Under the pieces are notes generated by a model. That model ran no database searches. It was not told the origin of the DNA and worked only from the letters and a program-made list of their open reading frames with translations. The position numbers and the translations under genes were made by a program. From positions 124,001-188,000 of the forward strand of contig NZ_QUDR01000003.1 of assembly GCF_003477605.1 (NCBI RefSeq): a DNA stretch of 64,000 bases, in the 5' to 3' direction. The stretch comes from Clostridium sp. AF37-5 (GTDB taxonomy: Bacteria > Bacillota > Clostridia > Lachnospirales > Lachnospiraceae). Below, piece after piece: positions 9,841 to 18,998 of the stretch. Position 1 is the stretch's first letter. Every line of letters starts with the position of its first letter.

Positions 9841-10749
9841 ATGACAAAACAAGATTTTATGGAACAATTGATTGAAGAACTGTATCGTTATTTTTCACCG
9901 GAGCAGTATCAGTTAGAGGGCAGTGTTTTGCTGAAAAACAATGATACAAAACGGTATGCCATTCTTTTGAAAAAAATCGAAGGGACGGTATCACCTACAA
10001 TTTATCTGGACAATTTTTACTCTGAATTTGAACACGGAAGAACAACAATCTCCGAAACAGCAAGTCATATTTATGAGCAGATGCACGATTTTGAGGATAA
10101 GATAGAAGCATATCAGGAATTTTCTGCCGAATTATCCGATTGCAGCAATAAAATAACATACCGGCTTGTTTCAAAAGAGAGGAATAAACAATTTTTGGAA
10201 TCGGTACCACATCTTCCTTTCCTGAATATGGCGGTAGTTTTTTATATCATTCATCATGTATCGAAAGAAGGTATGGAATCAATCTGCGTAACAAATGAAT
10301 TGGCAGGAAAATGGGGACTTTCCGCAAAATCACTCTATATTATTGCCGAAAAAAACACACCCATTCTTTTGCCTCCGGTAATTGATACGATGGAACACAC
10401 GCTGGAATTACTTATGGGAGAGATTAACTGCGCAATTGAACCTGCCGGGGATTCCAATAAGCCTATTCCGATGCATATTATGACAAATAAGTATCAGATT
10501 AATGGTGCATCTGTATTGTTATATCATGGATTACTGGATGGACTGGCAGAAAAACTGGGTACGGATTTATATGTGATTCCAAGCAGTATTCATGAACTGA
10601 TTATTATGCCGGCAGAAGATGGTTCCTTGTCATTATCAAAATTATCCGATATGGTAAAAGAAATCAATGAAAATCATGTAAAAGAGGAGGAAATTTTGTC
10701 CGATTGTGCCTACTATTATGACCATAAGGAAAAATCGTTTTATATGTAA
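9841..10749 (+). CDS. DUF5688 family protein
   Basis: The 302-residue soluble protein resembles the DUF5688 family, common in Lachnospiraceae and of unknown function. Features recalled for the family are the N-terminal LLKNNDTKRYAILLKK and YLDNFY segments, a central NMAVVFYIIHH stretch and the C-terminal block TNKYQINGASVLLYHGLLD followed by LYVIPSSIHELIIMP. There is no signal peptide or membrane segment. ATG 9841 is 7 bases after AAGGGAG; an in-frame ATG at 9808 precedes that site. It stands alone between gdhA and a tRNA gene. No function is proposed. Confidence 0.75.
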   Translation: MTKQDFMEQLIEELYRYFSPEQYQLEGSVLLKNNDTKRYAILLKKIEGTVSPTIYLDNFYSEFEHGRTTISETASHIYEQMHDFEDKIEAYQEFSAELSDCSNKITYRLVSKERNKQFLESVPHLPFLNMAVVFYIIHHVSKEGMESICVTNELAGKWGLSAKSLYIIAEKNTPILLPPVIDTMEHTLELLMGEINCAIEPAGDSNKPIPMHIMTNKYQINGASVLLYHGLLDGLAEKLGTDLYVIPSSIHELIIMPAEDGSLSLSKLSDMVKEINENHVKEEEILSDCAYYYDHKEKSFYM

Positions 10750-10756
10750 AAAACAC

Positions 10757-10786
10757 TTTACAAAGTCGAATCCATTGATATATAAT
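10757..10786 (+). promoter_or_regulatory. Promoter of tRNA-Arg
   Basis: TTTACA at 10757-10762 and TATAAT at 10781-10786, 18 bases apart, ending 11 bases before the mature tRNA 5' end. Confidence 0.75.
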
Positions 10787-10797
10787 AGATGAGTAAT

Positions 10798-10870
10798 GCA
10801 TCTGTGGCTCAGTGGATAGAGTAGAGGCTTCCGAAGCCTTTGGTCGGGGGTTCGAATCCCTCCAGGTGCA
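10798..10870 (+). tRNA. tRNA-Arg (anticodon CCG)
   Basis: A full cloverleaf can be drawn: seven-pair acceptor (GCATCTG with CAGGTGC, one G-T), D arm, anticodon stem GAGGC/GCCTT with loop TTCCGAA giving anticodon CCG (codon CGG), and T arm with TTCGAAT. The discriminator base is A10870. CCA is not encoded (ATT follows), so it must be added after transcription. hslO starts 43 bases downstream with no terminator between, so the two may share a transcript. Confidence 0.95.
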
Positions 10871-10912
10871 TTCTTTTTATGCATTAGACTCTGGCTTAAA
10901 AGGAGAGATTAC

Positions 10913-11806
10913 ATGGAGAACAAAAAGGATTATATCGTACGTGGTACAGCGGCAAATGGTCAAATTCGCTGTTTTGCCATTACTTCAAGAAATTTAGTAG
11001 AAGAGGCAAGAAGCCGTCATCAAACAAGCCCTGTCATTACCGCGGCACTTGGCAGATTATTATCCGGTGGTGCTATGATGGGTGCCATGATGAAGGGGGA
11101 GAAAGATTTATTGACACTGCAGATTCAGTGCAGCGGACCGGTGCAGGGACTCACAGTAACAGCAGATGCTTTTGGGCATGTAAAAGGCTATGCAGTAAAT
11201 CCGGTGGTATCTCTTCCTGCCAGAAAAGATGGCAAGCTGGATGTTGGAGGTGCACTTGATTTAGGCGTTTTAACGGTAATTAAGGATATCGGCATGAAAG
11301 AGCCGTATTCCGGACAGGTGCAGTTGGTTTCCGGGGAAATTGCAGAGGATCTCACATATTATTTTGCAGCATCGGAGCAGACTCCATCATCGGTAGCATT
11401 AGGTGTGCTGATGAATAAAAACAATACCGTTGCGCAGGCTGGTGGTTATATCATTCAGCTTATGCCGGATGTCGAGGAAGAAACCATCGAAATATTAGAA
11501 AAGCGTTTAGCCTCCATTGAACCGGTAACAACCTTGTTCGAGAAAGGCCATTCTCCGGAATCGATTCTTGCGGCAATTTTAGATAGCTTTGAGGTGGAAC
11601 TGTCAGAAGAAAAACTTCCGGTTTGCTTTCACTGTAACTGCTCGAAGGAGCGTATGGAGCGTGCTCTTGTAAGTCTTGGAAGTAAGGAATTGGAAGATAT
11701 TATAAAAGATGGTGAATCAATTGAACTGCATTGCCATTTTTGTAATTCCAATTATTCATTCTCCATAGAGGAGCTTAAGCAGATAAAAAATGGCTTAAAA
11801 GAATAG
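10913..11806 (+). CDS. hslO: Redox-regulated chaperone Hsp33
   Basis: Hsp33 is a cytoplasmic holdase activated by oxidation of a zinc-binding cysteine cluster. In 297 residues the N-terminal domain contains LLSGGAMMGAMMKGEKDLLTLQ and the C-terminus carries the CxC...CxxC zinc site (FHCNC near residue 240 and CHFC near 270). AAAGGAGAG precedes the ATG by 7 bases. It probably reads from the tRNA promoter upstream, as no other promoter was seen. Its stop overlaps the -35 of the next gene. Confidence 0.97.
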   Translation: MENKKDYIVRGTAANGQIRCFAITSRNLVEEARSRHQTSPVITAALGRLLSGGAMMGAMMKGEKDLLTLQIQCSGPVQGLTVTADAFGHVKGYAVNPVVSLPARKDGKLDVGGALDLGVLTVIKDIGMKEPYSGQVQLVSGEIAEDLTYYFAASEQTPSSVALGVLMNKNNTVAQAGGYIIQLMPDVEEETIEILEKRLASIEPVTTLFEKGHSPESILAAILDSFEVELSEEKLPVCFHCNCSKERMERALVSLGSKELEDIIKDGESIELHCHFCNSNYSFSIEELKQIKNGLKE

Positions 11807-11832
11807 ACAAAGACACCAAAAATTGCTATACT
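11804..11832 (+). promoter_or_regulatory. Promoter of the 11876 gene
   Basis: TAGACA at 11804-11809 and TATACT at 11827-11832, 17 bases apart. The -35 hexamer contains the hslO stop codon. Confidence 0.75.
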
Positions 11833-11875
11833 GTTATAGGGTAAAACGAATTACAATAGAAAGCTGGAATATACT

Positions 11876-12610
11876 ATGAAATTAAAATATAAGAAAATGG
11901 TCATCATTGCATCCATTGTTGTTATGGCACTTGGATTTGTAGCACTTGTCTTTTTGGATAACGGAAGTCCGAATCAGAATGCACAGACAGCAGATTTGAA
12001 CTTAAACGAGAACAAAGACATTAATAAACTGATTGAAAATTACTTTAATGCTAAAAAGTCCGTCAATATGGACGCTTTAAGCGAGTTAGTCAGTGATCCA
12101 AGCAGAATTCCAAAAGATCGCTATACGATATTAGCCAGTTATGTGGAAAACTATAAGGATTTTGATTGTTATTGCATTAAAAATGAGGAAATGGATTCGT
12201 ATCGTGTTTATGTAAAGTATAACATGAAGTTAAAGAATATTGAAAGCTGGGTTCCTTGTTTGACCAAGTATTATGTTAAAATAACATCCGAAGGAAAGTA
12301 TGTCATTTACTTTAGTGCTTTGGATAATTCCGAAGTGGAGTTTATTAACCTGGCAGATAAGAACGAAGAAATTCAGAAATTGAAGCAGGAAGTAAACAAA
12401 AGCATGTCCGATATATTGGAAAAGGATGCCACCTTTAAACAGTATTATCAGAAAATGCAAAAAGAGATTAAAGCGGCAGCAAATGGTGAAAGTGCTTCCG
12501 CATCACCGGCAGCATCAGCTGCGAATAATGGAACCGCAGTTCCAAGCACTGCTCCGAGTACGGCACCAAGTTCCGTTCCGAGTGCAAGTAGTGCACCAGC
12601 AGCAAACTGA
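11876..12610 (+). CDS. Membrane-anchored extracytoplasmic protein of unknown function
   Basis: I do not recognise this 244-residue protein. It has a basic N-terminus, one hydrophobic segment at about residues 9-27 (signal anchor or signal peptide, no lipobox cysteine), a globular domain to about 195, and a 45-residue Ala/Ser/Pro/Thr tail of low complexity. The pattern NKLIENYFNAKKSVNMDALSEL resembles the first helix of NTF2-like export domains, but that is a guess. The ribosome site is weak (AAGCTGG). It has its own promoter and a strong terminator, so it is monocistronic. Confidence 0.7.
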   Translation: MKLKYKKMVIIASIVVMALGFVALVFLDNGSPNQNAQTADLNLNENKDINKLIENYFNAKKSVNMDALSELVSDPSRIPKDRYTILASYVENYKDFDCYCIKNEEMDSYRVYVKYNMKLKNIESWVPCLTKYYVKITSEGKYVIYFSALDNSEVEFINLADKNEEIQKLKQEVNKSMSDILEKDATFKQYYQKMQKEIKAAANGESASASPAASAANNGTAVPSTAPSTAPSSVPSASSAPAAN

Positions 12611-12632
12611 CAAAAGAAAATGAATTACAAAG

Positions 12633-12668
12633 ATGGTACGTTTGAATCGTCAGACGTACCATTTTATT
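12633..12668 (+). terminator. Rho-independent terminator after the 11876 gene
   Basis: A twelve-pair stem (ATGGTACGTTTG with CAGACGTACCAT, one G-T) with a six-base loop is followed by TTTATT. Confidence 0.85.
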
Positions 12669-12700
12669 CCTAAGTAAAGAGAATAAAGGATGATAAAACT

Positions 12701-13423
12701 ATGCAGGAAACAGGTACGCGAATTAATAAATATATGAGTCAGTGTGGCTACTGCTCCAGAAGAGAAGCTGATCGGCTGATTGAAAAAGGGGAAGTATGGA
12801 TTAACGGTACTTTGGCAACAATGGGAACAAAAGTGATGCCCGGCGATACGGTAATGGTTCATCATACAACAATTACTCCTTGCCAAAAAGAATATCTTCT
12901 TGCATTTCACAAGCCTGCCGGTATTGTGTGCACGACAAGCAAAATAGATAAGAATAATGTAATTGATTACTTGAATTTCCCGGAGCGGATTTATCCGGTA
13001 GGAAGACTGGATAAAGAATCTACCGGTTTATTGCTTCTTACCAATAATGGACAATTGATGGACGATATTTTACGGGGAAGCAATTATCACGAAAAAGAGT
13101 ATATTGTTCATGTAAATAAACCAATTACGGATTCTGTATTGCAGGCAATGGCTCAGGGTGTACCAATTTTAGATACAATAACCAGACCATGTAAGATACG
13201 CCGGATGGGAAAGGACTGCTTCTACATTACATTAACGCAGGGATTAAACCGTCAAATTCGTCGAATGTGTGAATATTTTGACTATCGTGTCACCAGTTTG
13301 AAAAGAATCCGGATTATGAATATTGAACTTGGTTCGCTCCCTGTCGGTAAATGGCGTGAGCTGACACCATCCGAAATAAAAACATTGAAAAATCTGGCAC
13401 AGAATAAAGGAGAAGCAGAATAA
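12701..13423 (+). CDS. rluF: RsuA/RluF-family rRNA pseudouridine synthase
   Basis: The protein has an N-terminal S4 RNA-binding domain (RINKYMSQCGYCSRREADRLI, residues 7-27) and the RsuA/RluB/E/F catalytic motif GRLDKESTGLLLLTNNG with catalytic Asp104; TQGLNRQIRRM is the second signature. Among this family the sequence and length (240) look most like RluF, which modifies 23S rRNA, but the exact site cannot be assigned. The stop codon overlaps the ligA start by one base (TAATG), so the two are translationally coupled. Confidence 0.85.
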   Translation: MQETGTRINKYMSQCGYCSRREADRLIEKGEVWINGTLATMGTKVMPGDTVMVHHTTITPCQKEYLLAFHKPAGIVCTTSKIDKNNVIDYLNFPERIYPVGRLDKESTGLLLLTNNGQLMDDILRGSNYHEKEYIVHVNKPITDSVLQAMAQGVPILDTITRPCKIRRMGKDCFYITLTQGLNRQIRRMCEYFDYRVTSLKRIRIMNIELGSLPVGKWRELTPSEIKTLKNLAQNKGEAE

Positions 13424-15387
13424 TGGAGAATGTATCCCGCATGAAAGAATTGATTTCACGTTTGAACCACGCTGCCAAAGTATATTATCAGGGGCAGGGT
13501 GAAGAGATGTCAAATTTTGAATATGATAAACTTTATGATGAACTGCTTGCATTGGAAAAAGAAACCGGCATTACGATGAACAACAGCCCAACCATTCATG
13601 TCGGATATGAAACCATTAGTGAACTTCCAAAAGAGCAGCATGTTCAGCCAATGCTTTCTTTAAATAAAACAAAAGAACCGGCGGATTTGGTTGCATGGCT
13701 TGGAAACAAGCAGGGCCTTTTGTCAATGAAATTAGATGGCTTGAGTATTATTTTGACTTATGAAAACGGTGAATTAGTAAAAGCATTGACACGTGGAAAT
13801 GGTGAAATTGGAGAAGTCATCACAAATAATGCAAAAACGTTTGTAAATATACCGGGACATATTCAGTATACCGGCACTTTAATTGTTCGTGGTGAAGCTT
13901 TGATTCGATATTCCGATTTTAAAGAATTAAATAAGCAGGAAAATGTAGAAGAACAGTATAAAAATCCGCGAAACCTCTGCAGCGGAAGCGTACGACAGTT
14001 AAATAACGAGATTACGTCAAAACGCCGTGTTCATTTCTACGCCTATAATATTATTTCGATTGGAGATGAAATTTCATTCACAAAGAAAAAAGAGGGGCTT
14101 TCTTGGCTTGTGAAACAGGGCTTTGAAGTGGCACCTTACCGTGAAGTTTCTGCTTCAAACATAGAAGACATGATAACTTATTTTTCAAATTATGTAAAGC
14201 AGTCTGACTTGCCAAGTGATGGTTTGGTATTGACTTTTGATGATGTTGCCTATAGTGCTACACTTGGACGTACAGCTAAATTTCCTCATGATTCGATTGC
14301 ATTTAAATGGCAGGATGAACTGGCAGAAACGACGCTTCGGGAAATTGAATGGAGTGCTTCACGTACTGGCTTGATTAACCCGGTTGCCGTTTTTGATGCT
14401 GTTGAATTAGAAGGAACCACTGTTTCCCGTGCCAGTGTTCATAATGTAAGCATTTTGAAAGAACTGAAATTGGGAATTGGTGATAAAATATTAGTCTATA
14501 AGGCCAATATGATTATTCCTCAGATACAGGAAAACAAAACACAGAGCGGAACGTGCGTAATTCCTGATAAATGTCCGGTCTGCGGTGCGTCTACAACATT
14601 AGAGCAGGAACACGGTTCTGTCTTTTTGCTCTGTCCAAATAAAGAGTGTTATGCAAAGAAAATAAAACTGCTGACACATTTTGTAAGTCGTAATGCTATG
14701 AACATCGACGGCTTATCAGAATCCACACTTGAAAAATTTGTAGCAGATGGCATGATTCATTCATTGACAGACATTTTTTATTTAGAAAAATATCAGGATA
14801 AAATTGTTGAGATGGAAGGGTTTGGTGAAAAATCCTACGACAATCTCATTGAGTCTATTGAAAAGGCAAAACAAATACCACTTGCCAATTTACTATACAG
14901 CCTTGGCATTAAAGGCATTGGCTTAAGTATGGCAAAACTTATTGCTGAAAAATACCCGTATCCGATTATAAAAATGCAGGAAATCACAGAAGAAGACCTG
15001 CTTCAAGTGGATGGCATTGGAGAGGTATTAGCAAAATCTTTTGTCCGGTACTTCGCAGATAAAAACAATCAGGAACAGTTAAAGAATTTAGATGCCCTGC
15101 TTATTGTTTCTTATCCGGAGAAAAAAGAGCATCAGCCATTTGCCGGCCTTACCTTTGTTATCACAGGGACATTAAATACATTTGATAACCGTAATCAGTG
15201 CAAAGACATGATTGAATCGCTCGGTGGGAAAGTGGCAGGAAGTGTCAGCAAAAACACCAGTTATCTGGTGAATAATGATATTACTTCCCAGTCCTCTAAA
15301 AACAAAAAAGCAAAAGAACTTTCGGTTCCGATTATTGAGGAAGCCACACTTGCTCAGATGATTGAAGAGGCTAACGAAAAAGCTTAA
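13423..15387 (+). CDS. ligA: NAD-dependent DNA ligase LigA
   Basis: LigA seals nicks in replication and repair using NAD. The 654 residues show, in order, the Ia domain, the adenylation motif MKLDGLSI with Lys103, the OB fold, a four-cysteine zinc finger (CPVC, then LLCPNKECYAKK), helix-hairpin-helix repeats around SLGIKGIGLSMAKLI and DGIGEVLAKSF, and a C-terminal BRCT domain (FAGLTFVITGTLNTF). Its 3' end overlaps the convergent flippase gene by 17 bases with no terminator between. Confidence 0.96.
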   Translation: MENVSRMKELISRLNHAAKVYYQGQGEEMSNFEYDKLYDELLALEKETGITMNNSPTIHVGYETISELPKEQHVQPMLSLNKTKEPADLVAWLGNKQGLLSMKLDGLSIILTYENGELVKALTRGNGEIGEVITNNAKTFVNIPGHIQYTGTLIVRGEALIRYSDFKELNKQENVEEQYKNPRNLCSGSVRQLNNEITSKRRVHFYAYNIISIGDEISFTKKKEGLSWLVKQGFEVAPYREVSASNIEDMITYFSNYVKQSDLPSDGLVLTFDDVAYSATLGRTAKFPHDSIAFKWQDELAETTLREIEWSASRTGLINPVAVFDAVELEGTTVSRASVHNVSILKELKLGIGDKILVYKANMIIPQIQENKTQSGTCVIPDKCPVCGASTTLEQEHGSVFLLCPNKECYAKKIKLLTHFVSRNAMNIDGLSESTLEKFVADGMIHSLTDIFYLEKYQDKIVEMEGFGEKSYDNLIESIEKAKQIPLANLLYSLGIKGIGLSMAKLIAEKYPYPIIKMQEITEEDLLQVDGIGEVLAKSFVRYFADKNNQEQLKNLDALLIVSYPEKKEHQPFAGLTFVITGTLNTFDNRNQCKDMIESLGGKVAGSVSKNTSYLVNNDITSQSSKNKKAKELSVPIIEEATLAQMIEEANEKA

Positions 15388-16858
15388 TATCCTTTTTGGA
15401 AATCAAGCCACATTGATAAAAATACAAAAAGGATACAAAAAGAACCGGAATCAGCAATAAGTATGATAAATAAGGCTGATTTGTTAAATGAATCAGGTTA
15501 CGGCAGAATATTTTACTAATATAGAGAAGGCTCACAAGAAAAACAAACGGCCAGACAAAATATTTTGCAACCTGAATGGTAATGTGTGTTTTCTTCATCA
15601 GGTAGATTCCATGACACAAACAGATGACAATCTGGCTGCATAAAAGTCCGAACAGATAACCAAAGATTCCATAAACAGGAGCCAGAAAAAACAGGCAGCC
15701 AATTCGAATGATAAGACCAATTACGGTAAAAGCAAAAGTGATTACCGTTTTCCCGAGTCCATTGATAATGCTGCCTAAAGTTGTTGTCACATATAGAAAT
15801 GGGCATAAGAAAGCAAGCAGCGTCAAAAGTTTTCCGGCATTTTCGCTGTGAAACACAAATTGTCCAAGGTCCATTCCATAATTTAAAAAGACAGCACAGG
15901 TGAGCACGCCAAGCAGTAGGGAATAACGGACTGTAACAGAAGTTGTCTGCCGCACATGGTGATTATCTTTTTTGCCACTTGCTCTGGATATGGCTGGCAG
16001 TAAAAGAACAGAAAGTGAGTTTGTAATGGTTCCCGGAAAAAGAATAAAAGGCAGTACAACACCTGTCAAAATTCCATAAATTGCCAGTGCATCTTCTAAA
16101 GAGGAACCTGCCCTGCATAAAATCGGCGGAATGAAAACCGATTCTACACTGCCAAGAAGTGCAATAATTAATTTTGTGCCGGTGAGTGGCAGTGCCATAC
16201 GAATTACATTACCAAACTGAGCTTTTTGACAAAATAGATGGGTAAAGGAAGACTCTTTTATCAAATGATACATATTATAAAAGTTGCTTGCCAGTTCACC
16301 AATGACAAGTCCGGCTACGGACAAAATAAGAGACGAAACCGGAAGCAAGTCGTAAAAGCAGAAAGAGACAACAAAAACAACCCGGACTAACTGCTCAATA
16401 ATCTGTGTGACAGCCGGAATCCTGGCATTGTTTTTTCCGTAAAAATATCCATTGATTGTGGAAGTGACACCACAAAAAGGAAAGATAAAAGCCAAAACAA
16501 AAAGAAGCGGTGCCGTTTTATCTGCACCTAAAAAAGAATGTGCAATTACTGTGCGGAAAGAAAAAAGGCTAAACGACAAAATGACTGCCAGACAAAGAGA
16601 AAGTGTAATACCGGCTTTTATAATTTGTCCATGATTTTTTTGGGGCTGATGCGAGATCAACTGTGATACAGCTGTCTGGATGCCAGCGGCATAAATTGTA
16701 AAACAAATCGAATAGACCGGAAAAATTAATTGGTAAATTCCTAAATTTACTTCCCCTAATTCACCGGCAAGAAAAATTCGATAGCAAAAGCCAATAACTC
16801 TTGTGGCAAATCCGGCGATTGTTAAAATCATTGTTCCCTTTAATAATTGGTCTTTCAC
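15371..16858 (-). CDS. SpoVB-like polysaccharide/lipid flippase (MATE/MOP superfamily)
   Basis: A polytopic protein of about 495 residues with some 12-14 hydrophobic segments. The N-terminus KGTMILTIAGFATRVIGFCYRIFLAGELG and the phrase YQLIFPVYSIC are typical of SpoVB/MurJ-like members of the oligosaccharide flippase superfamily. The cargo may be a lipid-linked cell-wall or polysaccharide precursor; it cannot be specified. GTG 16858 is preferred, as GAGG lies 6 bases before it; ATG 16868-16870 has no ribosome site. It is a lone - strand gene, convergent with and overlapping ligA. Confidence 0.82.
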   Translation of the reverse strand: MKDQLLKGTMILTIAGFATRVIGFCYRIFLAGELGEVNLGIYQLIFPVYSICFTIYAAGIQTAVSQLISHQPQKNHGQIIKAGITLSLCLAVILSFSLFSFRTVIAHSFLGADKTAPLLFVLAFIFPFCGVTSTINGYFYGKNNARIPAVTQIIEQLVRVVFVVSFCFYDLLPVSSLILSVAGLVIGELASNFYNMYHLIKESSFTHLFCQKAQFGNVIRMALPLTGTKLIIALLGSVESVFIPPILCRAGSSLEDALAIYGILTGVVLPFILFPGTITNSLSVLLLPAISRASGKKDNHHVRQTTSVTVRYSLLLGVLTCAVFLNYGMDLGQFVFHSENAGKLLTLLAFLCPFLYVTTTLGSIINGLGKTVITFAFTVIGLIIRIGCLFFLAPVYGIFGYLFGLLCSQIVICLCHGIYLMKKTHITIQVAKYFVWPFVFLVSLLYISKIFCRNLIHLTNQPYLSYLLLIPVLFVSFLYFYQCGLISKKDIKLFR

Positions 16859-16910
16859 CGCACACCTCATTCTTTTTTTATTAATATATGTGTCAAATCA
16901 CGAAAAAATG

Positions 16911-16939
16911 TTGTTAAAATCATTATTTTATAGTATGAT
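16911..16939 (+). promoter_or_regulatory. Promoter of the 16976 gene
   Basis: TTGTTA at 16911-16916 and TATGAT at 16934-16939, 17 bases apart, in the divergent region with the flippase gene. Confidence 0.65.
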
Positions 16940-16975
16940 AAATAGGAATGTTTATGTACAAAAGGAGAGATACCT

Positions 16976-18928
16976 GTGTTATTAAAAAGAAATGTTTTTC
17001 GTGTTGTGTGTGCCCTTTTTTACTTACCGGTCGCACTTTTAAGCATGTTTGAGATTATCAATTTGGTTATGACCAATTCTCAAAATAGATATTTTCTGGT
17101 AGGAGGCGTTGTTTTTGGCGTACTGCTTTTTCTAATTGCCGCGTACTTTATAAAACAAAAAAAATGGTTAATTATTGCCGAGAATAGTCGTCCTATTTCT
17201 ATTATTTTAGAGACGATTATTGTTGTTCTTGTCGGCGTAGGTCTTTTCTTGTGGCAGAACTTGGTTTACGGATGGAAAACAGCTGCTACATCTTTGGTAC
17301 TGACTTTATGCATTTATGCAATTGGACGTCTCTGCAGTGGACGGATTTGTGGAATTATCAGTTTTGCAAGCAGTATTTATTTAGTTATTTATCTGAATCA
17401 GGCACAGTATCTTCCGGAGCAGATGACGCTGAATATGTTTAGCTTTTTAATTCCATATCTTTGTTTTTTGATTTGGTTAAAGGCTTTAAGATTCGGAGAG
17501 AAAACAAGTGTTTTTTCCTGCGTTTTCGGTGCTTTGTTTCTTGGCGTGGTTTTCGCATTTGCTGTTCGAATCAATCCACTTGTAACCGTTTTATTTTTGG
17601 GGTGTTTTCTGGCTTTGTTTTTTGCCGGACAAAAAAATCCGAATCCATCCATTTTTTCAAAAGGTAGTTTATGCGCCGTTTATTTTCTTGTATTTACGGC
17701 AGGCATATTAGCAGTATTGTTTTTCTTTGAAAAAACAATTGTTACAAATATAACTTTTGTAAAAGATGCATCCCTTCCATTGGATGGCTGGCGTACCATG
17801 GTAGATTACATTCTTTTAAAATATGCGAAACCATTATTTTACTTTTTTGCACCATTTTCAAACGGTGTGTTTGTTATGCTTTTCTTCTTCTTTTCTGTTT
17901 TAGCCGGATATTATGCTATTCGAAATCGGTTTTCTTATATTGGACCGGTTCTTATCACGTTTTTTGCAGCTGTATGTTACTATATTTTGTGCTCTGAACA
18001 CACAAATATTTTTTACTGCATTACATGTTTTCTGCCAATTTTAACCGGCTACGGATTCAGTAATATCCTTTTGCCGGAAGAAATTCTGCCGGAAACAGAA
18101 AAAAATGAAGCAGAAATGCTTGAACCGGAAAATGCCGAGACAGAAAATTTGGAAACAAAAAATTTGGAAACTGCAACAAAGAGTGAAGAACCTAAACGCG
18201 AAGAAAAACCAGAACCTGTACCGGAACCAAAAGAGGCGTTACCGCACAAAGAAGCGAAAGAAAAGGAAAATCTTATCTTGAAAACCTTAGGAAAAATGAA
18301 AGATAAAATTCCTGAGTGGACGATGCCGGAAGAATTTATAGAAAAACAGATGGAAATTGAAGAAGAGCCGGAAACTCCTTCGGATGCACTGGTTGAAAAT
18401 ACTTACTTATCGGCACAGACAGAAGAGGAACAGTTAAGTAATTTACTTAACCGTCTGGATATGGCTGAACCGATTAAACGTATGAACGAGAGTGCCCAGG
18501 AAGATATGGCGGATGTAATTGAGCGCGATGAAGAAAAGGTAGAATTATCTGAAGCACTGCCTCTTAAGCCATCCAAAAGCACCCTGCCCAAATATCAGAA
18601 ACCAAAATTTGATTTTGATATTCAGCCGGTTAGTATTCCTTTGGATGACCAGTATTCAAATATCAGTGAATATGATGAAGTTCCAACAATCCATGATTTA
18701 GAAAATCAGTGGAAAGATGATTCCAAACCAATTATTGAAACAGTTGCTACAAGCATGGAGGAAGCACCGCAAACATTCAATACGTTGGAAGCGTCCGATA
18801 CACCGGAGGCTGTTGATTTTACTGTTCCGCCAGAAGAGATTGAGCCTGAGCAGGAAGTTCACAGTGAAGAAATTGTACGCAAAAACGGAATCGGTAAGCG
18901 TTCCTATCATAAAATTACCATTCGCTAA
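16976..18928 (+). CDS. Large polytopic membrane protein with acidic cytoplasmic tail, unknown function
   Basis: I do not recognise this 650-residue protein. Residues 1-370 contain about ten hydrophobic segments. From about 370 the sequence turns hydrophilic and strongly acidic, with an imperfect Glu/Pro/Lys-rich run (residues 372-425) and no further membrane segment, ending in a basic tail GKRSYHKITIR. GTG at 16976 has AAAGGAGAG upstream. No catalytic motif stands out; the multi-pass half could be a glycosyltransferase-C-like or flippase-like scaffold, but that is not supported by a motif. It has its own promoter and stands before the cysteine desulfurase. Confidence 0.7.
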   Translation: MLLKRNVFRVVCALFYLPVALLSMFEIINLVMTNSQNRYFLVGGVVFGVLLFLIAAYFIKQKKWLIIAENSRPISIILETIIVVLVGVGLFLWQNLVYGWKTAATSLVLTLCIYAIGRLCSGRICGIISFASSIYLVIYLNQAQYLPEQMTLNMFSFLIPYLCFLIWLKALRFGEKTSVFSCVFGALFLGVVFAFAVRINPLVTVLFLGCFLALFFAGQKNPNPSIFSKGSLCAVYFLVFTAGILAVLFFFEKTIVTNITFVKDASLPLDGWRTMVDYILLKYAKPLFYFFAPFSNGVFVMLFFFFSVLAGYYAIRNRFSYIGPVLITFFAAVCYYILCSEHTNIFYCITCFLPILTGYGFSNILLPEEILPETEKNEAEMLEPENAETENLETKNLETATKSEEPKREEKPEPVPEPKEALPHKEAKEKENLILKTLGKMKDKIPEWTMPEEFIEKQMEIEEEPETPSDALVENTYLSAQTEEEQLSNLLNRLDMAEPIKRMNESAQEDMADVIERDEEKVELSEALPLKPSKSTLPKYQKPKFDFDIQPVSIPLDDQYSNISEYDEVPTIHDLENQWKDDSKPIIETVATSMEEAPQTFNTLEASDTPEAVDFTVPPEEIEPEQEVHSEEIVRKNGIGKRSYHKITIR

Positions 18929-18998
18929 TGTAATTTGTCACAATCTGTCGAATAATGCATAAGATATAGTGATAGATACAAGAGAGAGGGTATGAGGT

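Noticed and set aside
10642..10884. Minus-strand 80-codon frame with a peptide beginning GGIRTPDQRL
   Set aside because: It is the reverse complement of tRNA-Arg(CCG), a widespread false protein.
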